Source: Pseudomonadota bacterium
GTDB lineage: Bacteria; Pseudomonadota; Gammaproteobacteria; Burkholderiales; Burkholderiaceae_B
Length of the DNA stretch: 64,000 bases
NCBI GenBank assembly: GCA_023425645.1
Contig: JAFACG010000019.1
Span: forward strand, 79,760 to 143,759
Direction: 5' to 3'
In this document: piece after piece, positions 53,487-63,811 of the stretch
How positions within the stretch are numbered: the first letter of the stretch is position 1
How the letters are laid out: each line of letters begins with the position of its first letter
Notes under the pieces: generated by a model
Database searches by the model: none
What the model saw: the letters and a program-made list of their open reading frames with translations, nothing else
What the model was told of the DNA's origin: nothing
Program-made: the position numbers and the translations under genes

Positions 53487-54386
53487 TCAGGATTTCTTGT
53501 TTTTCTGGAACAGGGCGTCCAGCCTTTGCTCGTAGGCATGGTAGCCGATGCGATCGTAAAGCTCCTCGCGGGTCTGCATCAAGTCCAGCACGTTCTTCTG
53601 GTGGCCGTCGCGGCGAATGGCTTCATAGACCGTTTCGGCCGCCTTGTTCATGGCGCGGAAGGCCGACAGCGGGTACAGCACCATGGCGACCTGCGCCGAG
53701 GCCAGCTCCTGCACCGTGAACAGCGGCGTCTTGCCGAACTCGGTGATGTTGGCCAGCACGGGAACGTCCAGCGCCTGCGTGAACCGGCGGTACGTATCCA
53801 GATCGTAGCAGGCTTCGGCGAAGATGCCGTCCGCGCCTGCCTCGACGCAGGCCCGGGCGCGTTCCAGCGCCGCGTCCACGCCTTCCACGGCGATGGCGTC
53901 GGTGCGCGCCATGATGAAGAAGTCGGGATCGGTGCGCGCGTCCACGGCGGCCTTGACGCGGTCCACCATCTCATCGGCGCTGACGATCTCCTTGCCGGGG
54001 CGATGGCCGCAGCGCTTGGCTCCCACCTGGTCCTCGATATGGCAGGCGGCGGCCCCGAACTTGATCAGGCTCTTGATGCTGCGGGCGATGTTGAAGGCCG
54101 AGGCGCCGAAGCCCGTGTCTATGTCCACCAGCAGCGGCAGCTCGCATACGTCCGTGATGCGGCGGATGTCGGTCAGCACATCGTCCAGGGTGTTGATGCC
54201 CAGGTCGGGCAGGCCCAGCGAACCCGCGGCCACGCCGCCGCCCGACAGGTAGATGGCCCGGTAGCCGGCGCGTTGCGCCAGCAGGGCGTGGTTGGCGTTG
54301 ATCGCGCCGATGATCTGCAGGGGCTGCTCCTCGCGCAGCGCCTGGCGGAAACGGGCGCCTGCCGAAGTCAGGGGGTGTTGGCTCAT
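53487..54386 (-). CDS. prpB: 2-Methylisocitrate lyase
   Basis: A 299-residue lyase of the PEP mutase/isocitrate lyase family: [36 protein letters not shown], catalytic [12 protein letters not shown] (Cys), and [14 protein letters not shown]. Splits 2-methylisocitrate to pyruvate and succinate, feeding the sdh genes in this window. Start at 54386 follows a GGAG-like site. Confidence 0.96.
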   Translation of the reverse strand: MSQHPLTSAGARFRQALREEQPLQIIGAINANHALLAQRAGYRAIYLSGGGVAAGSLGLPDLGINTLDDVLTDIRRITDVCELPLLVDIDTGFGASAFNIARSIKSLIKFGAAACHIEDQVGAKRCGHRPGKEIVSADEMVDRVKAAVDARTDPDFFIMARTDAIAVEGVDAALERARACVEAGADGIFAEACYDLDTYRRFTQALDVPVLANITEFGKTPLFTVQELASAQVAMVLYPLSAFRAMNKAAETVYEAIRRDGHQKNVLDLMQTREELYDRIGYHAYEQRLDALFQKNKKS

Positions 54387-54445
54387 GCTTGGCTCCAAGG
54401 TAAAGAGTGCCGGCGGACTGGGCGCCGCGGCGTCCAGGCAGTTTT

Positions 54446-54461
54446 AGCAAATAGCATGCCA
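54446..54461 (-). promoter_or_regulatory. Sigma54 promoter of prpBC
   Basis: The minus strand reads TGGCATGCTATTTGCT, with GG and GC 10 bp apart, about 60 nt upstream of the prpB start. It matches the TGGCACG-N4-TTGC consensus with one change and fits control by PrpR encoded divergently. Confidence 0.85.
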
Positions 54462-54630
54462 AATTGTACCGAAGGGTCGGCGACCGGGGCCGCGCCGCCT
54501 GTTCATGCCTGTTGCGCGCGCCGGGTCCCATCGGACGCCTGCGGATCGCTGCTTGCACCCGGGTTCCACATGTTTCATTATTAGAACATTGCTTGAAACG
54601 TTGTTTCGTTTTTGTACTGGAGATTCGCGC

Positions 54631-56553
54631 ATGCCCTATGTCCCGGCAAGCTCCGCCCGCCTGCGCATCGTTGCAGTCGGGCTGCACGGACTGCGCGCCT
54701 TGCTGGAAGAGCTGGCGCCTGCGTACCGCAATCAGGCGGAGATCCTGATCGTCGACAAGGCGTACGGCGAGGCGGTGGACATGGTCCAGGCGCTGCGCCG
54801 GGCCGGGGAAATGGACGTGGTGGTGTCCGCCGGCTCCAATGGCAGCTACCTGCGCGAGCATCTGGACCTGCCGGTGGTCATGGTGCGGCCCGGCGGCTTC
54901 GACATCATGCGCGGGCTGGCGCTGGCGGCGGCCCAGGCGCGCCGCATGGCCGTGGTCACCTACGGCGGCATGCCGGCCGAGCTGCAGGAGTTCGTGGACG
55001 GTTTCGGCCTGCCCGTGGAGCTGCGCACCTACCGCAGCGAAATCGACGCCCAGGCCTGCGTCCAGGAGCTCCGGCGCCTGGGCGTGGAGCGGGTGCTGGC
55101 GCCCGGGCTGGTCGTGGACCTGGCGCGCGACTGCGGCATGGACGGCGTGCTGCTGTATTCGCAGGGCGCCGTCCGCGAAGCGCTGGAGGCGGCCATCGAG
55201 CTGGCAAAGGTGGCCCGCGCCGAGGCGGCGCGCCGCGATCGGCTCAACACCATCCTGGCCCAGCTGCGCGACGGCGTGGTGTCCGTGGACGCGGACGAGC
55301 GGGTGGAAACCGTCAATCCGGCCATGGAGGCCTGGCTGGGTCAGCCCGCCCAGGCGCTGCTGGGGCGGCGTCTTAGCGAGCTGCATCCCGAACTGGACCT
55401 GAGGCCGACCTTGCGCAGCCTGGAGAGGCAGCAGGATGCCGTGCAGCAGGTGGGCGGCCGTACCGCGGTCGTCACCCGCATGCCCATCCTGGAGCAGGGC
55501 AGGCTGACCGGCGCGGTGCTGGTGTGCCAGGATCCGGCCGCCATCCAGCGGCTGGATCGCAGCCTGCGCTCGCGCAGCCACCAAGTCGCTTCACGGCACG
55601 CTCGTTACGAGCTGGCCGATCTGGTGGGCGACAGCCCCGCCATGCAGCGGGTGCGCGAACAGGCGCGCGCTTGCGCGCAGAGCGCGGCCACCACGCTGAT
55701 CATCGGCGAGAGCGGCACGGGCAAGGAGCTGCTGGCCCAGGGCATACACCGGGCCAGCGGGCGGCGCGCCCAGCCGTTCGTGGCCGTGAACTGCGCGGCC
55801 TTTCCGGACAGCCTGCTCGAGAGCGAGCTGTTCGGCTATGTGGAAGGCGCCTTCACCGGATCGAGCCGCGGCGGCAAGGTGGGCCTGTTCGAAGCGGCCC
55901 ACACGGGCACCTTGTTTCTGGACGAGATCGGCGAGATGCCCTTGTCCCTGCAGACGCGGCTGCTGCGCGTGCTGCAGGAAAAGGAAGTGCTGCGCATCGG
56001 CGCGATCGAGCCCACGCCGGTGGACGTGCGCATCATTGCCGCCACGCATCGCGACCTGGCCGCCCAGGTGCGCGAGGGCCTGTTCCGCCAGGACCTGTTC
56101 TACCGGCTGAACATACTGGTATTGCGCCTGCCCGCCCTGCGCATGCGCAGCCAGGATCTGCCCATGCTGGTCTCGCACCTGGCGGCCAAGGTGGCGCAGC
56201 GGCTGGGAGGGGCGAGCGCGCCGGATCCGGGGCTGCTGGATGATTTGCTGCAGGCAGGGCGTTCCTATGCCTGGCCGGGCAATATCCGCGAATTGGAGAA
56301 CCTGATCGAGCGCCTGACGGTGCTTGGCGCTGAGAGGGCCGACCGGCCCTTGTCGCTGGCGGACATCGCGCCGGAGCTGCTGGCCGCCGAGCCGGCGCCC
56401 GGCCAGGCAGGCGAGGAACTGCGCGAGCAGCGGGAGCGCAGCGAGCAGGCGCATCTGCTGCGGGTGCTGGAGCAGTGCGGCGGCAATCGTGAATTGGCGG
56501 CCGTCCGGCTGGGCATCAGCCGGACGACCTTGTGGCGCAAGCTGCGCAAGTAG
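54631..56553 (+). CDS. prpR: Propionate catabolism activator PrpR (sigma54-dependent)
   Basis: A 640-residue activator. N-terminal PrpR sensor domain (1-180, [16 protein letters not shown]), PAS-like region (about 205-320), AAA+ with [14 protein letters not shown] loop, and [14 protein letters not shown], then Fis HTH ([20 protein letters not shown]). Senses 2-methylcitrate in known homologs. Start at 54631 ([17 protein letters not shown]). Upstream GAAAC-GTT-GTTTC (54593-54605) may be a binding site. Confidence 0.93.
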   Translation: MPYVPASSARLRIVAVGLHGLRALLEELAPAYRNQAEILIVDKAYGEAVDMVQALRRAGEMDVVVSAGSNGSYLREHLDLPVVMVRPGGFDIMRGLALAAAQARRMAVVTYGGMPAELQEFVDGFGLPVELRTYRSEIDAQACVQELRRLGVERVLAPGLVVDLARDCGMDGVLLYSQGAVREALEAAIELAKVARAEAARRDRLNTILAQLRDGVVSVDADERVETVNPAMEAWLGQPAQALLGRRLSELHPELDLRPTLRSLERQQDAVQQVGGRTAVVTRMPILEQGRLTGAVLVCQDPAAIQRLDRSLRSRSHQVASRHARYELADLVGDSPAMQRVREQARACAQSAATTLIIGESGTGKELLAQGIHRASGRRAQPFVAVNCAAFPDSLLESELFGYVEGAFTGSSRGGKVGLFEAAHTGTLFLDEIGEMPLSLQTRLLRVLQEKEVLRIGAIEPTPVDVRIIAATHRDLAAQVREGLFRQDLFYRLNILVLRLPALRMRSQDLPMLVSHLAAKVAQRLGGASAPDPGLLDDLLQAGRSYAWPGNIRELENLIERLTVLGAERADRPLSLADIAPELLAAEPAPGQAGEELREQRERSEQAHLLRVLEQCGGNRELAAVRLGISRTTLWRKLRK

Positions 56554-56594
56554 GGCGGGACCTGGAGCCGGGGGAAATCTCGCGCCGAAAAAAA

Positions 56595-56622
56595 ATCCCC
56601 GCCGGTGTCAACCGGCGGGGAT
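56595..56622 (-). terminator. Terminator of mdh
   Basis: A 12-bp stem (ATCCCCGCCGGT / ACCGGCGGGGAT), 4-nt loop, followed on the minus strand by eight T. It also faces the convergent prpR end. Confidence 0.92.
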
Positions 56623-56643
56623 CGCATGAGGCGGGTGATGGAA

Positions 56644-57633
56644 TCAGCCCAGCAGGTCTTTCACACCGTCGCGTTCTTCGAGCAGTTCGTTCAGGGTGTG
56701 GTCCATGCGTTCGCGGGAGAAAGCGTCGATCTCCAGGCCTTCCACGCGCTTGTACTCGCCGTTCTCGGTGGTGACGGGCACGCCGTAGATGATGCCTTCG
56801 GGGATGCCGTAGGAGCCGTCGGAAGGCACGCCCATGGTGACCCACTTGCCGTTCGAGCCCAGCACCCAGTCGCGCACGTGGTCGATGGCGGCGTTGGCGG
56901 CGGAGGCGGCCGAGGACAGGCCGCGCGCTTCAATGATGGCCGCGCCGCGCTTGCCCACGGTGGGGATGAAGGTGTTGCGGTTCCATTCCTGGTCGTTGAT
57001 GATGGCGTCGATCTTCTCGCCGTTGACGGTCGCAAAGCGCGTGTCGGGGTACATGGTGGGCGAGTGGTTGCCCCAGACGATCAGGTTCTCGATGTCGGCC
57101 ACGGGCTTGCCGGACTTGGCGGCCAGTTGCGACAGGGCGCGGTTGTGGTCCAGGCGCAGCATGGCGGTGAAGTTCTTGGCGGGCAGGTCGGGGGCCGACT
57201 TCATGGCGATGTAGGCATTGGTGTTGGCGGGGTTGCCGACCACCAGGACCTTGACGTCGCGGCTGGCGACCTTGTTCAGGGCGCGGCCCTGGGCGGTGAA
57301 GATCTGGGCGTTGAAGGCCAGCAGGTCCTTGCGCTCCATGCCGGGGCCGCGCGGGCGGGCGCCGACCAGCAGGGCGATGTCGACGTCCTTGAAGGCTTCT
57401 TCGGGATCGCTGTGGGCGGACATGCCTTGCAGCAGCGGGAAGGCGCAGTCGTCCAGTTCCATCATGACGCCCTTCAGGGCTTTCTGGGCTTTCTCGTCGG
57501 GCAGCTCCAGCAGCTGCAGGATCACGGGCTGGTCTTTGCCCAGCATTTCGCCGGAAGCGATGCGGAACAGCAGGGCATAGCCGATCTGGCCGGCTGCACC
57601 GGTCACAGCAACGCGCATTGCGGGTTTGGACAT
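56644..57633 (-). CDS. mdh: Malate dehydrogenase
   Basis: A 329-residue NAD-dependent malate dehydrogenase. [17 protein letters not shown] (nucleotide loop), [44 protein letters not shown] (catalytic His). Start at 57633 ([10 protein letters not shown]) rather than 57681. Oxidises malate to oxaloacetate, used by both GltA and PrpC here. Divergent from the GntR gene with a shared palindrome between them. Confidence 0.97.
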   Translation of the reverse strand: MSKPAMRVAVTGAAGQIGYALLFRIASGEMLGKDQPVILQLLELPDEKAQKALKGVMMELDDCAFPLLQGMSAHSDPEEAFKDVDIALLVGARPRGPGMERKDLLAFNAQIFTAQGRALNKVASRDVKVLVVGNPANTNAYIAMKSAPDLPAKNFTAMLRLDHNRALSQLAAKSGKPVADIENLIVWGNHSPTMYPDTRFATVNGEKIDAIINDQEWNRNTFIPTVGKRGAAIIEARGLSSAASAANAAIDHVRDWVLGSNGKWVTMGVPSDGSYGIPEGIIYGVPVTTENGEYKRVEGLEIDAFSRERMDHTLNELLEERDGVKDLLG

Positions 57634-57794
57634 GAGAGTATGACTCCGTTTTGGGGTTTGAAAGGCGGTGACGAAAAACACAGTTTAATGCTTTTGCGGA
57701 CGTCGCATCACGTCCGGCCGGCGGTTTTTCGAAGGGGCGGCGGGGTCCCTTTTTTCACTGCGCAGCCTAGACCAAAACGGGCGGCGCGTCAAAC

Positions 57795-57815
57795 GTCTTA
57801 TATCTTATATAAGAC
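57795..57815. promoter_or_regulatory. GntR-type palindrome in the mdh/gntR gap
   Basis: Identical to the site upstream of acnB: arms GTCTTATAT / ATATAAGAC with CTT centre. 112 bp upstream of the GntR start and 162 bp upstream of mdh. The 57634-57926 gap contains no gene. Confidence 0.8.
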
Positions 57816-57926
57816 AGAAGAGTGTTAGACATTCGGGGCCGGGCATGCGAAAATTGGAGCACTGTCTATTTTATTTACAAGTGCGCAGGGCGCCTGCCGG
57901 CGTTGCGCATTTGTCCATTATCAACC

Positions 57927-58697
57927 ATGTCTGAAAACGTGCCGCCCCTACGCGCCCAGGAAATCGAAAAATCCGCGCCCAGTGCGGCCTATAGCCCACT
58001 GTACCAGCAGATCAAGGCCCTGTTGCTGCAGGGTCTGGATCGCGGCGAATGGAAACCGGGCGAATCCATCCCCAGCGAACTGGAGCTGGCGGCTCGCTTC
58101 CAGGTCAGCCAGGGCACGGTGCGCAAGGCCATCGACGAGCTGGCCGCCGACAACCTGCTGATCCGCCGCCAGGGCAAGGGCACCTTCGTGGCCACGCACC
58201 ACGAGGCGCGCGTGCGCTTTCGCTTCCTGCGCCTGACTCCGGACGACGGCAAGCCCGTGCCGTCCTCCAGCCGCATCCTGGACGTGCGCCGCCTGAAGGC
58301 CCCGGCCGATGTGGCCCAGCTGCTGGATCTGCGCACCTCGGACATGGTGGTCAACCTGCGCCGGGTCCTGGCCTTCGACCAGGCGCCCACCATCTACGAC
58401 GACATCTGGCTGCCCGGCTCTGTCTTCAAGGGCCTGACCATGGAGGCCGCCAGCCAGAACAAAGGCCCCATGTACGCCTGGTTCGAGAGCAAGTTCGGCG
58501 TCAGCATGGTGCGGGCCGACGAAAAAATCGGCGCGGTCGCCGCGACGGGGGAGGCGGCCGCCGTGCTGCATGTGCCCGAAGGCACTCCCTTGCTGCAGGT
58601 CGAGCGCGTCTCCTACACCTATGGCGATCGCCCCATGGAACTGCGCCGCGGGCTCTACCTGACAGAGCGCTTCCATTATCGAAACACTTTGAACTAG
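57927..58697 (+). CDS. GntR/HutC-family regulator, probable TCA-cycle regulator
   Basis: A 256-residue regulator. Winged HTH at about 45-95 (IPSELELAARFQVSQGTVRK, AIDELAADNLLIRRQGKGTF), then a UTRA ligand domain (about 115-250, ERVSYTYGDRPMELRRGLYL). It lies between mdh and sdhCDAB, and an identical palindrome marks its own gap and acnB, so it probably controls TCA genes in response to an intermediate. Start MSENVPPLRAQ at 57927. Confidence 0.9.
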   Translation: MSENVPPLRAQEIEKSAPSAAYSPLYQQIKALLLQGLDRGEWKPGESIPSELELAARFQVSQGTVRKAIDELAADNLLIRRQGKGTFVATHHEARVRFRFLRLTPDDGKPVPSSSRILDVRRLKAPADVAQLLDLRTSDMVVNLRRVLAFDQAPTIYDDIWLPGSVFKGLTMEAASQNKGPMYAWFESKFGVSMVRADEKIGAVAATGEAAAVLHVPEGTPLLQVERVSYTYGDRPMELRRGLYLTERFHYRNTLN

Positions 58698-58798
58698 ACC
58701 GACGGCATACGGCATTTGATACTGCATCGTCCAGTCAAATCGGTGAAAATACCAAGGTTAATTTGTAATTACTTTTTTTTATCTACTTCGAGGCCATC

Positions 58799-59212
58799 AT
58801 GTCTGATACCGCACCCAAGCAGCGCCCGCAGTATCGCAATATCAGCGTGCCGCAGATATTGAGCTACCGCTTGCCGCTGGCGGCAAAATCATCGATTTTG
58901 CATCGCGTCAGCGGCGCATTGCTGTTCCTTTGCCTGCCGCTCGTGCTGTTGCCGCTGTTCTCCCTCAGTGTCAGCTCTCCCGAATCGTTCGAGACCCTGC
59001 GCAGCTATGTCGACAATCCGGTCTGTAAGCTGATCCTGCTGGTCCTGATCTGGGGCTACCTGCACCACTTCTGTGCCGGCATCCGCTACCTGATCCTCGA
59101 TCTGCACATCGGCAACGACAAGGAATCGGCCAAGAAATCGGCCGGCATGGTTTTCGGGGTCAGCCTGGCGCTCACCCTGATGTTTGGTCTGAAACTGTTT
59201 GGGGTCTGGTAA
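58799..59212 (+). CDS. sdhC: Succinate dehydrogenase cytochrome b556 subunit
   Basis: A 137-residue membrane anchor with three helices; heme/quinone signature SSILHRVSGALLF and the heme His in LHHFCAGIRYLILD. Membrane part of complex II. Overlaps sdhD by one base (TAATG). First gene of the sdhCDAB-sdhE-gltA operon. Confidence 0.95.
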   Translation: MSDTAPKQRPQYRNISVPQILSYRLPLAAKSSILHRVSGALLFLCLPLVLLPLFSLSVSSPESFETLRSYVDNPVCKLILLVLIWGYLHHFCAGIRYLILDLHIGNDKESAKKSAGMVFGVSLALTLMFGLKLFGVW

Positions 59213-59595
59213 TGGCTACTCGTGAACGCATCGGCGCACACCGTCTGGTGGTCGGCGCCCACTATGGCACGCTGGATTTCCTGGCGCAGCGGGTCACGGC
59301 CGTCATCATGGCCGTCTACACCCTGATCATCGTCTGCGGCATCCTGTTCAGCAGCGAACTCAACTTCGACACCTGGCGCGGCCTGTTCACCTTCCGCGTA
59401 GGCTTCCTGCCGCTCGGCCAGCTGCTGGCCACGCTGTTCTTCCTGTCCCTGTCCTGGCATGCCTGGATCGGCGTGCGCGACATCTGGATGGACTACGTCA
59501 AGCCCGCCGGTCTGCGCCTGCTGATGCAGGTCCTGACCCTGCTGTGGCTGGTGGCCTCCGTCGTATTCTTTGCAAAAATCATCTGGAGTCTCTAA
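59212..59595 (+). CDS. sdhD: Succinate dehydrogenase hydrophobic anchor subunit
   Basis: A 127-residue protein with three transmembrane helices. AHRLVVGAHYGTLDFLAQRV start and SWHAWIGVRDIWMDYVKP (heme/quinone-site residues) fit betaproteobacterial SdhD. Coupled to sdhC by a one-base overlap. Confidence 0.94.
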   Translation: MATRERIGAHRLVVGAHYGTLDFLAQRVTAVIMAVYTLIIVCGILFSSELNFDTWRGLFTFRVGFLPLGQLLATLFFLSLSWHAWIGVRDIWMDYVKPAGLRLLMQVLTLLWLVASVVFFAKIIWSL

Positions 59596-59598
59596 ACC

Positions 59599-61377
59599 GT
59601 GGCTTCCATCAAAACTTCTCTGCCCCGCCGCCAGTTTGACGTGGTGGTGGTCGGCGCCGGCGGCGCCGGCATGCGCTGTTCCCTGCAACTGGCCCAGGCC
59701 GGCCTGTCCGTCGCCGTCCTGTCCAAGGTGTTCCCAACCCGCTCCCATACCGTGGCCGCCCAGGGCGGCGTCAGCGCCTCGCTGGGCAACATGAGCGAAG
59801 ACCACTGGTACTGGCACATGTACGACACCGTCAAAGGGTCCGACTGGCTGGGCGACCAGGACGCCATCGAATTCATGTGCCGCGAAGCGCCGCACGCCGT
59901 GTACGAGCTCGAGCACTTCGGCATGCCCTTCGACCGCAACCCCGACGGCACCATCTACCAGCGCCCCTTCGGCGGCCATACCGCCAACTTCGGCGAAAAA
60001 CCCGTCCAGCGCGCCTGTGCCGCGGCCGACCGTACCGGCCACGCCATGCTGCACACGCTCTACCAGCGCAACGTGGCCGCCCGCACCCAGTTCTTCGTGG
60101 AATGGATGGCTCTGGACCTGCTGCGCAACGAAGCCGGCGACGTGCTGGGCGTGACCGCCCTGGAAATGGAAACCGGTGAAATCTACATCCTGGAAGGCAA
60201 GCGCGTGGTGCTGGCCACCGGTGGCGCCGGCCGCATCTGGGCCGCTTCCACCAACGCCTTCATCAACACGGGCGACGGCCTGGGCATGGCCGCCCGCGCC
60301 GGCCTGCCTCTGCAGGACATGGAGTTCTGGCAGTTCCACCCCACCGGCGTGGCCGGCGCCGGCGTGCTGATCACCGAAGGCGTGCGCGGCGAAGGCGGCA
60401 TCCTGCTGAACAAGGACGGCGAACGCTTCATGGAGCGCTATGCGCCCACCCTGAAGGACCTGGCCCCGCGTGACTTCGTGTCCCGCTCCATGGACCAGGA
60501 GATCAAGGAAGGCCGCGGCTGCGGCGACGGCAGCTATGTGGTCCTGAAGCTGGATCACCTGGGCGCCGACGTCATCAAGAAGCGTCTGCCTTCGATTCGC
60601 GAGATCGCCATCAAGTTCGCCAACGTGGATCCCATCAAGGATCCGATTCCGGTCGTGCCCACCATCCACTACCAGATGGGTGGCATTCCCACGAACTACT
60701 ACGGCCAGGTCGTCACCCGCACCGCCTCCGGCGAGAGCAAGATCGTCAACGGCTTGTACGCCATCGGCGAATGCGCCGCCACCTCGGTGCACGGCGCCAA
60801 CCGCCTGGGCACGAACTCGCTGCTGGACCTGATCGTCTTCGGCCGCGCCGCGGGCAACCACATCGTGGCCTCGCACCCCGAAAAAGATCACTCCCACCAG
60901 GAAATCAACCAGTCGTCCATCGACTTCTCCCTGGATCGCGTCAACCGCCTGGAATCGCGCGCCTCCGGCGAGAAGGCCCAGGACGTGGGCAACAAGATCC
61001 GCACCGCCATGCAGGCGCACTGCGGCGTGTTCCGCACGCTGGATCTGCTGCACAAGGGCGTGGACAAGATCGAATCCCTGGTTCCCGAAGTCAAGGACAT
61101 CTACTTCAAGGACAAGTCCAAGGTCTTCAATACGGCCCGTATCGAAGCGCTGGAAGTCGCCAACATGATCGAAGTGGCCCGCGCCACCACGAAGTCGGCG
61201 GCCAACCGCACCGAAAGCCGCGGCGCCCATGCCCTGAGCGACCATCCCGAGCGTGACGACGAGAACTGGCTGCGTCACACCCTGTGGTTCTCCGAAGGCA
61301 GCCGTCTGGAATACAAGCCCGTCCAGATGAAGCCCCTGACGGCCGAAACCATTCCGCCCAAGGCCCGGACTTTCTAA
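59599..61377 (+). CDS. sdhA: Succinate dehydrogenase flavoprotein subunit
   Basis: A 592-residue FAD subunit with GTG start at 59599. [17 protein letters not shown] (dinucleotide fold), [16 protein letters not shown] (covalent-FAD His), [15 protein letters not shown] and [21 protein letters not shown]. Oxidises succinate to fumarate. The shorter-than-usual gap to sdhB is 13 nt. Confidence 0.97.
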   Translation: MASIKTSLPRRQFDVVVVGAGGAGMRCSLQLAQAGLSVAVLSKVFPTRSHTVAAQGGVSASLGNMSEDHWYWHMYDTVKGSDWLGDQDAIEFMCREAPHAVYELEHFGMPFDRNPDGTIYQRPFGGHTANFGEKPVQRACAAADRTGHAMLHTLYQRNVAARTQFFVEWMALDLLRNEAGDVLGVTALEMETGEIYILEGKRVVLATGGAGRIWAASTNAFINTGDGLGMAARAGLPLQDMEFWQFHPTGVAGAGVLITEGVRGEGGILLNKDGERFMERYAPTLKDLAPRDFVSRSMDQEIKEGRGCGDGSYVVLKLDHLGADVIKKRLPSIREIAIKFANVDPIKDPIPVVPTIHYQMGGIPTNYYGQVVTRTASGESKIVNGLYAIGECAATSVHGANRLGTNSLLDLIVFGRAAGNHIVASHPEKDHSHQEINQSSIDFSLDRVNRLESRASGEKAQDVGNKIRTAMQAHCGVFRTLDLLHKGVDKIESLVPEVKDIYFKDKSKVFNTARIEALEVANMIEVARATTKSAANRTESRGAHALSDHPERDDENWLRHTLWFSEGSRLEYKPVQMKPLTAETIPPKARTF

Positions 61378-61390
61378 GCAGGATATTGAA

Positions 61391-62107
61391 ATGAGCCAAA
61401 CTCGCAAGGTCAAATTCGAAATCTACCGCTACGATCCCGACAAGGACGAGCGTCCCTACATGCAGAAGCTGGAAGTCGAGCTGCAGCCTACCGACAAGAT
61501 GCTGCTCGACGCCATCCTGCGCATCAAGAACGAAGTGGACGACAGCGTTGCGCTGCGCCGCTCCTGCCGCGAAGGCGTGTGCGGGTCCGATGCCATGAAC
61601 ATCAATGGCAAGAACGGCCTGGCCTGCACCACGAACCTGCGCGACCTGAAGGAGCCCATCGTGCTGCGCCCGCTGCCCGGCCTGCCCGTGATCCGCGACC
61701 TGATCGTGGACATGACGCACTTCTTCGACCAGTACCATTCGGTCAAGCCCTATCTGATCAACGACGCGCCGCCTCCTGAAAAAGAGCGCCTGCAGACGCC
61801 CGAGGCGCGCGAAGAGCTGGACGGCCTGTACGAGTGCATCCTATGCGCCTGCTGCTCGACCTCCTGCCCCTCGTTCTGGTGGAACCCTGACAAGTTCGTC
61901 GGCCCCGCCGGCCTGTTGCAGGCCTACCGCTTCATCGCCGATTCCCGCGACGAAGCCACCGGCGAGCGTCTGGACAATCTGGAAGATCCGTACCGGCTGT
62001 TCCGTTGCCACACGATCATGAACTGTACGGACGTCTGTCCCAAGGGTCTGAATCCGTCGCACGCCATCGGCAAGATCAAAGAAATGCTGGTGCGTCGCAG
62101 CATCTAA
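61391..62107 (+). CDS. sdhB: Succinate dehydrogenase iron-sulfur subunit
   Basis: A 238-residue protein with a 2Fe-2S domain ([22 protein letters not shown]-motif), then 4Fe-4S ([12 protein letters not shown]) and 3Fe-4S ([17 protein letters not shown]) sites. Transfers electrons from SdhA to quinone at SdhCD. Confidence 0.97.
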   Translation: MSQTRKVKFEIYRYDPDKDERPYMQKLEVELQPTDKMLLDAILRIKNEVDDSVALRRSCREGVCGSDAMNINGKNGLACTTNLRDLKEPIVLRPLPGLPVIRDLIVDMTHFFDQYHSVKPYLINDAPPPEKERLQTPEAREELDGLYECILCACCSTSCPSFWWNPDKFVGPAGLLQAYRFIADSRDEATGERLDNLEDPYRLFRCHTIMNCTDVCPKGLNPSHAIGKIKEMLVRRSI

Positions 62108-62124
62108 AAGGTGGGTATGGACCA

Positions 62125-62385
62125 ATGAGAACATTGACGGAACTGGAACGCGCGCGTCTGCGCTGGCGGGCGCGCCGCGGGCTGCTCGAAAACGACCTGA
62201 TGATCACCCGTTTTCTGGATCAGTACGAAAGCGAGCTCACGGACGTGGATGTGTCGGCCCTGACCCGTCTGTTCGAAATGGACGATACTGTTTTGCTGGA
62301 TGTCCTTCTGGCTCGTTCTGAGCCGGAAGGGCGGTACGACACGCCCGACATCCGGCGGCTAGTGGAAATTATGCGAAAGCTTTAA
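62125..62385 (+). CDS. sdhE: FAD assembly factor SdhE
   Basis: An 86-residue protein with the RARRGLLENDLMITRFLD motif (RGxxE) of SdhE/YgfY, needed for covalent FAD attachment to SdhA. The position between sdhB and gltA is usual for betaproteobacteria. Start at 62125. Confidence 0.93.
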   Translation: MRTLTELERARLRWRARRGLLENDLMITRFLDQYESELTDVDVSALTRLFEMDDTVLLDVLLARSEPEGRYDTPDIRRLVEIMRKL

Positions 62386-62403
62386 CCATTGAGGAAAAAA
62401 GTG

Positions 62404-63702
62404 ATGGAATTGTCAGACAAGAAAGCCACGCTATCTTTCTCCGACGGCAGCCCTGCAGTCGAATTCCCTGTCTACCAGGGAACCGTGGGCCCGGACGTGA
62501 TCGATATCCGCAAGCTCTATGGTCAGACGGGTATGTTTACCTATGACCCGGGCTTCATGGCGACCGCTTCCTGCGAGTCGGGCATCACCTACATCGACGG
62601 CGACAAGGGCCAGCTGATGTACCGCGGCTACCCGATCGACCAGCTGGCGCAGAAATGCGACTTCATGGACGTGTGCTACCTGATCCTGAACGGCGACCTG
62701 CCCAATGCGGATCAGAAGCAGGAGTTCGACTCTCTGGTCACGAACCACACCATGGTCCAGGAACAGATGCAGTATTTCCTGCGCGGCTTCCGTCCGGACG
62801 CACACCCCATGGCCATACTGACCGGTCTGGTGGGCGCGCTGTCGGCTTTCTACCATGACTCCACGGACATCACCAATCCTCACCACCGCCACGTCTCGGC
62901 CATCCGCCTGATCGCCAAGATGCCCACGCTGGTGGCCATGACCTACAAGTACTCGCTGGGCCAGCCGTTCATCTATCCGAAGAACGACCTGTCCTACACG
63001 GGCAACTTCCTGCGCATGATGTTCGCCAATCCTTGCGAGGACTATCACGTCAACGAAGTGGTGGAACGCGCTCTGGACCGCATCTTCATCTTGCACGCCG
63101 ATCACGAACAGAACGCTTCCACCTCCACGGTGCGTCTGTGCGGTTCCTCCGGCACCAACCCCTTCGCCGCGATCGCAGCCGGCGTGGCCTGCCTGTGGGG
63201 TCCTGCCCACGGCGGCGCCAACGAAGCCTGCCTGAACATGCTGGAAGAGCTGCAGGCCAACGGCGGCGTGGCCAAGGTCGGCGAGTTCATGGAGAAGGTC
63301 AAGGACAAGAATTCGGGCGTGCGCCTGATGGGCTTTGGCCACCGCGTCTACAAGAACTACGACCCGCGCGCCAAGCTGATGCAGGAAACCTGCAAGGAAG
63401 TGCTGACCGCCCTGGGCCTGGAGAACGATCCCCTGTTCAAGCTGGCCATGGAGCTGGAGCGCATCGCGCTGGAAGATCCCTATTTCGTCGAGCGCAAGCT
63501 GTACCCGAACGTGGACTTCTACTCGGGCATCGTGCAGCGCGCCATCGGCATCCCCACCTCGCTGTTCACCGCGATCTTCGCGCTGGCCCGCACGGTAGGC
63601 TGGATCGCCCAGTGGAACGAAATGCTGTCCGATCCGAACTACAAGATCGGCCGCCCTCGCCAGCTCTACGTGGGCGAGACGCTGCGCGACGTCAAGCGTT
63701 GA
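62404..63702 (+). CDS. gltA: Citrate synthase
   Basis: A 432-residue type II citrate synthase. [20 protein letters not shown] start, [20 protein letters not shown] (catalytic His), [32 protein letters not shown], and Asp region [13 protein letters not shown] at 62404 with GAGGA 8 nt upstream preferred over TTG at 62389. Last gene of the sdh operon. Confidence 0.97.
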   Translation: MELSDKKATLSFSDGSPAVEFPVYQGTVGPDVIDIRKLYGQTGMFTYDPGFMATASCESGITYIDGDKGQLMYRGYPIDQLAQKCDFMDVCYLILNGDLPNADQKQEFDSLVTNHTMVQEQMQYFLRGFRPDAHPMAILTGLVGALSAFYHDSTDITNPHHRHVSAIRLIAKMPTLVAMTYKYSLGQPFIYPKNDLSYTGNFLRMMFANPCEDYHVNEVVERALDRIFILHADHEQNASTSTVRLCGSSGTNPFAAIAAGVACLWGPAHGGANEACLNMLEELQANGGVAKVGEFMEKVKDKNSGVRLMGFGHRVYKNYDPRAKLMQETCKEVLTALGLENDPLFKLAMELERIALEDPYFVERKLYPNVDFYSGIVQRAIGIPTSLFTAIFALARTVGWIAQWNEMLSDPNYKIGRPRQLYVGETLRDVKR

Positions 63703-63784
63703 GAACCGCTTGTGGTCAGGTGTTTGGAAGCTTCCAGGCGCACTGACCGCAGGTAGGGGCAGCCGGGCTGCCAGTTCGGACGCC

Positions 63785-63811
63785 AAGTGCACCTTGAAGG
63801 TGCACTTTTTT
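63785..63811 (+). terminator. Terminator of the sdh-gltA operon
   Basis: AAGTGCACCTT / AAGGTGCACTT stem with minimal loop followed by eight or more T. Confidence 0.93.

Noticed and set aside
59086-61413. Long open frame antisense to sdhA
   Set aside because: A GC-driven shadow of sdhA without recognisable motifs or ribosome site.
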